Shown piece by piece: positions 50,201-64,000 of a DNA stretch of 64,000 bases. A program made the translations under genes and the position numbers. The stretch lies in NCBI GenBank assembly GCA_963693315.1, contig OY856188.1, forward strand, positions 153,817,521-153,881,520. Reading direction: 5' to 3'. The notes beneath the pieces were generated by a model. It had not been told where the DNA came from. It was given only the letters and a program-made list of their open reading frames with translations, and made no database searches. Position 1 is the first letter of the stretch. Every line of letters begins with the position of its first letter. This DNA is from Diogma glabrata (Eukaryota > Arthropoda > Insecta > Diptera > Cylindrotomidae).

Positions 50201-51006
50201 TATAAGGTTGAGAATATCTCTTAAGCAGGTTATCCCAGGGTTCTCAAAATTTGGGTTTATTATTGTTTTTTGGTCTACAGTAATAAAATATGAAAAAAAT
50301 TAATTTCAGAGAAACTCTTATTTCAACGATACCCTTGCTTGCTTCAGTCAATGTTAAAGAATATAAGGTTGAGAATATCTCTTAAGCAGGTTATCCCAGG
50401 GTTCTCAAAATTTGGGTTTATTATTGTTTTTTGGTCTACAGTAATAAAATATGAAAAAAATTAATTTCAGAGAAACTCTTATTTCAACGATACCCTTGCT
50501 TGCTTCAGTCAATGTTAAAGAATATAAGGTTGAGAATATCTCTTAAGCAGGTTATCCCAGGGTTCTCAAAATTTGGGTTTATAATTGTTTTTTGGTCTAC
50601 AGTAATAAAATATGAAAAAAATTAATTTCAGAGAAACTCTTATTTCAACGATACCCTTGCTTGCTTCAGTCAATGTTAAAGAATATAAGGTTGAGAATAT
50701 CTCTTAAGCAGGTTATCCCAGGGTTCTCAAAATTTGGGTTTATTATTGTTTTTTGGTCTACAGTAATAAAATATGAAAAAAATTAATTTCAGAGAAACTC
50801 TTATTTCAACGATACCCTTGCTTGCTTCAGTCAATGTTAAAGATTATAAGGTTGAGAATATCTCTTAAGCAGGTTATCCCAGGGTTCTCAAAATTTGGGT
50901 TTATAATTGTTTTTTGGTCTACAGTAATAAAATATGAAAAAAATTAATTTCAGAGAAACTCTTATTTCAACGATACCCTTGCTTACTTCAGTCAATGTTA
51001 AAGAAT
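32277..51006 (+). repeat. 161-bp satellite array, about 116 copies
   Basis: Unit starts TTAATTTCAGAGAAACTC recur at 32277, 32438, 32599, 32760 and so on with a period of 161. The unit contains GATACCCTTGCTTGC, GAGAATATCTCTTAAGC, GGTTATCCCAGGGTTCTC, and TGGTCTACAGTAATAAAATATG. Copies differ by very few bases. Recurrent variants: CAGAG or CAAAG after TTT, AAAATTAA or AAAGTTAA, TTATTATTG or TATAATTG, TTTCAACG or TTTTAACG. Exceptions: a rearranged unit at 37321-37350, a 1-bp loss at 37043, and a divergent start at 39658. The last unit is cut at 51006. The 161 period is not a multiple of three and no ORF persists. Confidence 0.97.
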
Positions 51007-51400
51007 ATAGGGGAGAGTTGCTTAAATCGTACTGATTTTTATATTTTATTTGATAACTAATTCCAAAATTATTTTTTTCTATAACCTTTAGACGATATCG
51101 ATAATTTGAGATTTTTAATACCTATTTCCTCTAAAAAACTGAGTAAATTTGTGCATCCGGCTTGTATAATAGAGAAATAGTAAGATGCTGCAACTGGGAC
51201 GATTTATGCAACTAGTTTCCTAATACGTACCACCCACGTCCTAATTTGTACCACCCCCAAAGTGACTCCTACATGTCTGGATTTTGATTTAGACAAAATT
51301 TAGACTATGTTCTATGCTGCATTTAAGTATTCTGGTAATATCCTGTACAAATGGATGGATTATGGATTGTATGAGAACCCTCAGAAGGGAGGCAGATAGG
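51007..51400. repeat. MITE-like head of segment Y
   Basis: Begins ATAGGGGAGAGTTGCTTAAATCG; an inverted, imperfect match of GTTGCTTAAATCGTAC occurs at 51199-51212 (GACGATTTATGCAAC). This ~215-bp inverted-repeat structure looks like a short non-autonomous DNA element. The same sequence begins at 61911. Confidence 0.5.
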
Positions 51401-53420
51401 GGTTAGGTATGTTTGGAAGAAATGTTGGAAATAAAAAATCAATAATACCATCTCATACATTTAACTACTCTAGGAATGACCTAGAAGAAGTTATGAACTA
51501 TTTTTTAAAATTTTCCTTACATATTTTAGGTTTTAAGTGAAGTCGAAGGTAGTGTTTTGTAATTTTATATTCTTTTACTATAATGTTATTTTATTTTTTT
51601 TAATCTTATTCATATTTTGAGTTTTTTGTATGGGAACCCCCCTAAGGGTTGCAGATACGGGTTAGGTATGTTCGGAAGAAATGTTGGAAATAAAAAATCA
51701 ATAATACCATCTCATATATTTAACTACTCTAGGAATGACCTAGAAGAAGTTATGAGCTATTTTTAAAATTTTGAGTTTTTTGTATGGGAACCCTCCTAAG
51801 GATTACAGATAGGGGTTAGGTATGTTCAAAAGAAATGTTGGAAATAAAAAATCAATAATACCATCTCATACATTTATTTACTCTAGGAATGACCTAGAAG
51901 AAGTTATGAACTATTTTTTAAAATTTTAAAAACCTACCCTAAGGGTTGCAGATACGGGTTAAGTATGTTCGGAAGAAATATTGGAAATAAAAAATCAATA
52001 ATACCATTTCATACATTTATTTACTCTAGGAATGACCTAGAAGAAGTTATGAACTATTTTTTAAAATTTTGAGTTTTTTGTATGGGAACCATACTAAATG
52101 TTGCAGATAGGGGTTAGGTATGTTCGGGAAAAATGTTGGAAATAAAAAATCAATAATACCATCTCATATATTTAACTACTCTAGGAATGACCTAGAAGAA
52201 GTTATGAACTATTTATAAAATTTTGAGTTTTTTGTATGGGAACCCCCCTAAGGGTTGCAGATAGGGGTTAGGTATGTTCGGAAGAAATGTTGGAAATAAA
52301 AAATCAATAATACCATTTCATACATTTATTTACTCTAGGAATGACCTAGAAGAAGTTATGAACTATTTTTTAAAATTTTAAAAACCCCCCCTAAGGGTTG
52401 CAGATAGGGGTTAGGTATGTTCGGAAGAAATGTTGGAAATAAAAAATCAATAATACCATCTCATACATTTAACTACTCTAGGAATGACCTAGAAGAAGTT
52501 ATGAACTATTTTTTAAAATTTTGAGGTTTTTGTATGGGATCCATACTAAGGGTTGCAGATAGGGCTTAGGTATGTTCGAAAGAAATGTTGGAAATAAAAA
52601 ATCAATAATACCATCTCATATATTTAACTACTCTAGGAATGACCTAGAAGAAGTTATGAACTATTTTTAAAATTTTGAGTTTTTTGTATGGGAACCCCCC
52701 TAAGGGTTGCAGAAAGGGGTTAGGTATGTTCGGGAAAAATGTTGGAAATAAAAAATCAATAATACCATCTCATATATTTAACTACTCTAGGAATGACCTA
52801 GAAGAAGTTATGAACTATTTTTAAAATTTTGAGTTTTTTGTATGGGAACCCCCCTAAGGGTTGCAGATAGGGGTTCGGTATGTTCGGAAGAAATGTTGGA
52901 AATAAAAAATCAATAATACCATCTCATACATTTATTTACTCTAGGAATGACCTAGAAGAAGTTATGAACTATTTTTTAAAATTTTAAAAACCTGCCCTAA
53001 GGGTTGCAGATAGGGGTTAGGTATGTTCGGAAGAAATGTTGGAAATAAAAAATCAATAATACCATCTCATACATTTAACTACTCTAGGAATGACCTAGAA
53101 GAAGTTATGAACTATTTTTTAAAATTTTGAGTTTTTTGTATGGGAACCATACTAAGGGTTGCAGATAGGGGTTAAGTATGTTCGGAAGAAATGTTGGAAA
53201 TAAAAAATTAATAATACCATCTCATATATTTAACTACTCTAGGAATGACCTAGAAGAAGTTATGAACTATTTTTAAAATTTTGAGTTTTTTGTATGGGAA
53301 CCCCCCTAAGGGTTGCAGATAGGGGTTCGGTATGTTCGGAAGAAATGTTGGAAATAAAAAATCAATAATACCATCTCATACATTTAAATACTCTAGGAAT
53401 GACCTAGAAGAAGTTATAAA
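51401..53420 (+). repeat. 154-bp minisatellite of segment Y, copy 2
   Basis: The word AATGTTGGAAATAAAAAATC occurs at 51421, 51680, 51834, 51978 (AATATT), 52132, 52286, 52429, 52584, 52738, 52892, 53035, 53189 and 53344. Spacing is 154-155 with shorter 143-144 units at three places; the first interval (260) has an inserted block containing CCTTACATATTTTAGG that is also present after the last unit (53440). Units are alike but fall into two types with different ends (GAGTTTTTTGTATGGG or TAAAAACC). No coding. Confidence 0.9.
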
Positions 53421-55320
53421 TTATTTTTTAAAATTTTCCTTACATATTTTAAGTTTTAAGTGAAGTCGAAGGTAGTATTTTGTAATTTTATATTGTTTTA
53501 ATAAGATGTGATTTTATTTTTTGAGTATTTTAAAATATAGTTAAAGTTAAATAGTTAAGTGCTTACAAAAATATTTAAATTGTTTTCCAATTTAAATTAT
53601 AAAAAAATCTATTGATATATAAGACATACCAACCAAATATAAGACATCACGGTTTAAAATTATAATTTGATTCGCGTTAGAGTGGTCTTAACTATAAAAT
53701 AGTGATTTGTGGGTGGTTATAGTAATATAGTAAATAATATAAACAGCTTTTGAAGAATTTTATAATAAGTATAACTTTTCATTTTTTTAGTGTTGTTCTG
53801 GGAGGCCAGTATTGGTCCAACAGTGATTCTTAGCGGTAACTGTTTTCTTCTTCTTGGAATGAACCCAAGCATGGAATTCGCAGAATTGTTACAACTGTAG
53901 ATTGAAATCACCCATTATTCCGATGCTTGCAACAGCAGGCTCACACAGAACAGGATCACAATGCTTGTCATCCATAGGTCAAGACAATTTGGCATGCCGT
54001 GATAGTATAATAATGCAAGTGTAAAGCTGTTATAAAAACAAGCAAATTCAAAGGATCAACGTCAGTATGGCTAGAGGACTTTTCATATAGTTCGGTTTCC
54101 CACTTCCTGAATAAGAAATGTTTCACTTAGATAACAAGCACCCTTCAAAAATAATTTTGCCTTCCTGTGTTATACAGTAAGTTTTGCAGAGCTGACACGC
54201 ATTGACATAAAAAATCACTAAGTACTATGCCGTATGCTAAGGTATGCAAGTAGTAGTTGAGCAAAAAGCCATCATTACCACTTTTCGGACAGCAACAGAA
54301 ATGCTGCATTTACTAAAACAGCAAATTAACAGTAGTTCAGAGAAATCACAAATACGAAAAATAATGTTTAACGATGGTGTGGTTTAATTCTTGCCAAAAA
54401 AAAAGAATCAAAACTGTCTACAAAACAACATCATAAAAACAGTTCATTTTCTTATAATTCATGTATACAAACATTGAATTATTTATGTGTGCTACATGTC
54501 AATCAACAAATTTCTAATATTTTCTCAGTTAATCGCTTTGTTGCGTCACACAAATTGTAATACATGTTTCTATCTACATAAAGAAATAATAAAAAATTTG
54601 TTATGTTAAGCTTTCGTTAGAATATTATATGTAGATAACTATACGGTTGTTAAATTTCATAAAATATGCACAACAACGATATAAAAACACACTCGTTTAA
54701 AATCTTTTTTGTTCAAAATGTGTTGTGACCTTTACTTTATTTAAGAGCCCTATGCGACCATCAATACGCGGCCCGAGTTATCTTTTGGCTCAACCATTCC
54801 TGAATTTTTATTTTATTTTTTACTTTTAAGTGTGCTATTCCTATTCGAAACTCTCTTGCATTATTTTTTTCGAATATTTTTATTTTATTTTTTCCTCTTC
54901 AGTGCGCTTTTTGTTTTTTTCTTAAAGATTTTATTTTCAGGGTTTCTTAACCCTTTTTATTTAATTTTTGTTTTTTTTTAATTTTTTTTTAAATGTTTTT
55001 ATTTTATTTTTTCCTTTTCAGTGCGCTTTTTGTTTTTTTTTTTAAAGATTTTATTTTCAGGGTTTCTTAACCCTTTTTATTTAATTTTTTTTGTTTTTTT
55101 TTTTAATTTTTGTTTTGTTTTATGTTTTGTTTTATGTTTTTTTTTTTAATTTTTTTTTTTTATTTTTTTTTTAGAAATCAAAAGTTGCTCAAGAAATTGC
55201 TCGAAAAATTTCTCTACTGCAATCGTAATTTTTTAGTCATCAGGAATTTTTCAAAACAAAAAAAATTGCTCGAAAAATTGCTCCAATTGGGTCGTTAGTA
55301 GTGCCAGAAACGAACTCAGT

Positions 55321-56079
55321 GATCATGTGTAGGGTCTGCGGTGGAACTTTAGAAGGCATCCATTTATTACGTATGACGCAAAAAATGGATTTTTTAGATA
55401 ACCATGTTTTAAGATAACCAATTCAATATGGCGGCCAGTCCAAAATGGCGGCGATTAAAGTCTAAGAACCTTGTTTGGCCCGAGACCTTTCCAACGGTAT
55501 ATCATATGTAGGGTCTGCGGTGGAAAATTAATGTCATATTTGACATTTAAAAGATTTTTGCAAAATTCAATTTGGCGGCCGGTCCAAAATGGCAGCGATT
55601 ATAGTCTAAGAACCTTCCTTGGGCCAAGACCTTTCCAACGATATATCATATGTAGGGTCTGCGGTGGAAAATTAATGTCATATATGACATTTGAAAGATT
55701 TTTGCAAAATTAAATATGGCTGCCACTTCAAAATGGCGGCGATTATGGTGTAAGAACCTCCCTTGGCCCGAGACATTTCCAACGATATATCATATGTAGG
55801 GTCTGCGGTGGAAAATTAATGTCATATATGACATTTGAAAGGTTTTTGCAAAATTCAATATGGCGGCCACTTTAAAATGGCGGCGATTATAGTGTAAGAA
55901 CCTCCCTTGGCCCGAGACCTTTCCAACGATATATCATATGTAGGGTCTGCGGTGAAAAATTAATGTCATATTTGACATTTGAAGGGTTTTCGCAAAATTC
56001 AATATGGCCGGTCCAAAATGGCGGCGATTATAGTGTAAGAACCTTCCTTGGTCCAAGACCTTTCCAACGATGTATCATA

Positions 56080-56096
<17 letters not shown>
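55321..56096 (+). repeat. 144-bp tandem repeat, copy 2
   Basis: Same array as 28560-29335 at offset 26761; units and order agree as far as I compared. Confidence 0.85.
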
Positions 56097-56473
<377 letters not shown>

Positions 56474-56495
56474 TATATATATATTTATATATATA

Positions 56496-60940
<4,445 letters not shown>

Positions 60941-60949
60941 AACAGAGAA

Positions 60950-61790
60950 AATGGCATTTTGGCTAATTGAAGAGTTTAATCAGATAAATCCAGCAGCGTG
61001 TTCAGTAAAAATTTAAAAAGATTTCGTAACTCACATAAAAGACCTAGAGCAACAGGAGAAAGAAGTGATGGTTTCATTTGATGTAACAGCTTTATACCTG
61101 CATACTGCAGTCAATACAGAAAAAATCACATAGAAAACCTTCTGATTCTTCAAAATGTGGCTATAAAAGGAAAATAAAAATTATAAGAAAAGTAACCGAA
61201 TCATGCATGAACCAAAGTTTCTTTCAGCTCAGCGGTAAAATTTTACAAACAAAATTTTGGAACATGCATTGGATGTAAAATTTCACCGTATCTCAGCAAT
61301 TCTTTCTTCCTTTGGAAAAGATCTACAATCTGCATCACCTATATTCGCAAGAATCTAAAAGGGGTATGTTAAAACATCGTCTTGCTGTCGTAAACATAAA
61401 AGATTAACAAACATGTATGCTCCATAAAAGAAAAATATCTGTAAGAGAGATAAAAAATTTAAAACCCGTTAAAGAAAAAATTCAAAGAGGAATTCGTTTA
61501 CCATTTTTTCTCAAGTAAGCCAGCAACATCGGAAGCATCATGCAAAAACTTTCAATTAAAATCACGACAAAAAGTATATTACTGTGGGCAGTATATTGTG
61601 TAACTATCTATATAAAGATAAAACACCACCATCAGATAAGTTATGAATCTACGTAAAAAGTTGACAAAATTCGAGGAAAATATGTGGGACAAACTTCAAG
61701 AAAATTTTCTACATGATTGAAAGAACATCAAAAAGCCATCATTACCAGGGAAACTAGCAAACTTACTTCTCAATTTTGAGTTATTGCAGC
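60950..61790 (+). pseudogene. Decayed Penelope-like element
   Basis: Across frames and many stops the pieces occur in the right order for a Penelope-like protein: MVSFDVTALYLHTAVN (RT motif A) near 61067, FFQLSGKILQTKFGTCIG (motif B) near 61210, and near 61670 RGKYVGQTSRKFST followed by LKEHQKAIIT (GIY-YIG nuclease with the Arg/His helix). It is a different and much older copy than the one at 20304-21686. The GIY-YIG end resembles the scrap near 27500 in X. Not functional. Confidence 0.7.
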
Positions 61791-61910
61791 TTAAGCTTCA
61801 ATAAAGCTTCTAAGTGGAAACTATTTAAATTTTACTTCTATAAAGTTTTGATAGAACGTCCACAGAAAAGCTCTTCCTACCACTAGACCCAAAGCTTCCA
61901 AAATACTTCT

Positions 61911-64000
61911 ATAGGGGAGAGTTGCTTAAATCGTACTGATTTTTATATTTTATTTGATAACTAATTCCAAAATTATTTTTTTCTATAACCTTTAGACGAT
62001 ATCGATAATTTGAGATTTTTAATACCTATTTCCTCTAAAAAACTGAGTAAATTTGTGCATCCGGCTTGTATAATAGAGAAATAGTAAGATGCTGCAACTG
62101 GGACGATTTATGCAACTAGTTTCCTAATACGTACCACCCACGTCCTAATTTGTACCACCCCCAAAGTGACTCCTACATGTCTGGATTTTGATTTAGACAA
62201 AATTTAGACTATGTTCTATGCTGCATTTAAGTATTCTGGTAATATCCTGTACAAATGGATGGATTATGGATTGTATGAGAACCCTCAGAAGGGAGGCAGA
62301 TAGGGGTTAGGTATGTTTGGAAGAAATGTTGGAAATAAAAAATCAATAATACCATCTCATACATTTAACTACTCTAGGAATGACCTAGAAGAAGTTATGA
62401 ACTATTTTTTAAAATTTTCCTTACATATTTTAGGTTTTAAGTGAAGTCGAAGGTAGTGTTTTGTAATTTTATATTCTTTTACTATAATGTTATTTTATTT
62501 TTTTTAATCTTATTCATATTTTGAGTTTTTTGTATGGGAACCCCCCTAAGGGTTGCAGATACGGGTTAGGTATGTTCGGAAGAAATGTTGGAAATAAAAA
62601 ATCAATAATACCATCTCATATATTTAACTACTCTAGGAATGACCTAGAAGAAGTTATGAGCTATTTTTAAAATTTTGAGTTTTTTGTATGGGAACCCTCC
62701 TAAGGATTACAGATAGGGGTTAGGTATGTTCAAAAGAAATGTTGGAAATAAAAAATCAATAATACCATCTCATACATTTATTTACTCTAGGAATGACCTA
62801 GAAGAAGTTATGAACTATTTTTTAAAATTTTAAAAACCTACCCTAAGGGTTGCAGATACGGGTTAAGTATGTTCGGAAGAAATATTGGAAATAAAAAATC
62901 AATAATACCATTTCATACATTTATTTACTCTAGGAATGACCTAGAAGAAGTTATGAACTATTTTTTAAAATTTTGAGTTTTTTGTATGGGAACCATACTA
63001 AATGTTGCAGATAGGGGTTAGGTATGTTCGGGAAAAATGTTGGAAATAAAAAATCAATAATACCATCTCATATATTTAACTACTCTAGGAATGACCTAGA
63101 AGAAGTTATGAACTATTTATAAAATTTTGAGTTTTTTGTATGGGAACCCCCCTAAGGGTTGCAGATAGGGGTTAGGTATGTTCGGAAGAAATGTTGGAAA
63201 TAAAAAATCAATAATACCATTTCATACATTTATTTACTCTAGGAATGACCTAGAAGAAGTTATGAACTATTTTTTAAAATTTTAAAAACCCCCCCTAAGG
63301 GTTGCAGATAGGGGTTAGGTATGTTCGGAAGAAATGTTGGAAATAAAAAATCAATAATACCATCTCATACATTTAACTACTCTAGGAATGACCTAGAAGA
63401 AGTTATGAACTATTTTTTAAAATTTTGAGGTTTTTGTATGGGATCCATACTAAGGGTTGCAGATAGGGCTTAGGTATGTTCGAAAGAAATGTTGGAAATA
63501 AAAAATCAATAATACCATCTCATATATTTAACTACTCTAGGAATGACCTAGAAGAAGTTATGAACTATTTTTAAAATTTTGAGTTTTTTGTATGGGAACC
63601 CCCCTAAGGGTTGCAGAAAGGGGTTAGGTATGTTCGGGAAAAATGTTGGAAATAAAAAATCAATAATACCATCTCATATATTTAACTACTCTAGGAATGA
63701 CCTAGAAGAAGTTATGAACTATTTTTAAAATTTTGAGTTTTTTGTATGGGAACCCCCCTAAGGGTTGCAGATAGGGGTTCGGTATGTTCGGAAGAAATGT
63801 TGGAAATAAAAAATCAATAATACCATCTCATACATTTATTTACTCTAGGAATGACCTAGAAGAAGTTATGAACTATTTTTTAAAATTTTAAAAACCTGCC
63901 CTAAGGGTTGCAGATAGGGGTTAGGTATGTTCGGAAGAAATGTTGGAAATAAAAAATCAATAATACCATCTCATACATTTAACTACTCTAGGAATGACCT
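61911..64000 (+). repeat. Segment Y, copy 3, running off the window
   Basis: Matches 51007-53096 at a constant offset of 10904, including the MITE-like head and the 154-bp minisatellite with its 143-bp units. The window ends inside the array. Together with X and Z this fixes a tandem unit of 10,904 bp. Confidence 0.93.

Noticed and set aside
32277..51006. CRISPR-like array of regular repeats
   Set aside because: Units are contiguous 161-bp copies without unique spacers, in a eukaryotic setting; this is satellite DNA.

Overview
This window looks like repeat-dominated, AT-rich DNA from an arthropod genome, most likely an insect. The pointers are mariner, Penelope-like, Ty3/gypsy and non-LTR elements, intron-bearing transposon gene fragments and long satellite DNA. 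I recognise no ordinary cellular gene. Every coding region I can interpret belongs to a mobile element, and almost all are broken by frameshifts or stops. One run of exactly 200 N (26301-26500) marks a scaffold gap.

Region 1 (1-15000) is dispersed retroelements. A minus-strand non-LTR retrotransposon (1781-5293) carries an OTU-type cysteine protease domain in the same frame as its endonuclease. A small 3' fragment of a second LINE lies at 6665-7041. A Ty3/gypsy-type element (8911-13969) has a complete RING-H2 finger at the start of its Gag, followed by protease, RT, RNase H and integrase pieces. A decayed tRNA-Lys-like sequence follows it.

Region 2 (15000-26300) holds tandem repeats of about 330 bp (16015-16850), a composite minisatellite (17740-18225), and two copies of one dispersed element (from 19331 and from 23931). 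The first copy was interrupted by a 5'-truncated Penelope-like element (20304-21686) flanked by a 14-bp target duplication. The second copy preserves the empty site. A pair of inverted ~255-bp repeats (22024-22284 and 25948-26199) may be the ends of a 4.2-kb DNA transposon containing exon-like fragments of a transposon gene.

Region 3 (26501-64000) is a large-scale repeat. A 10,904-bp unit (51007-61910, called Y-X-Z here) starts again at 61911, so it is tandem. Y is a ~154-bp minisatellite headed by a MITE-like segment. X contains a ~144-bp tandem repeat, a perfect 60-bp hairpin around a (TA)n core, a mariner and half of a long-TIR transposon. Z contains the other half of that transposon and a decayed Penelope-like element. 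In the previous unit X (26501-32248) is present, but Z is replaced by about 116 copies of a very uniform 161-bp satellite (32277-51006). Apart from (TA)n lengths and one mariner indel site the two X copies have the same length and look nearly identical, so they are either a very recent duplication or a partly artefactual assembly.

The genes do not form a pathway. The coherent story is serial insertion: TA-targeting transposons in (TA)n tracts, a retroelement inside another repeat, and amplification of the whole nest into a macrosatellite. The items most worth following are the OTU-LINE fusion, the RING-Gag fusion, the satellite-for-Z replacement and a hammerhead-like motif in the Penelope-like element.
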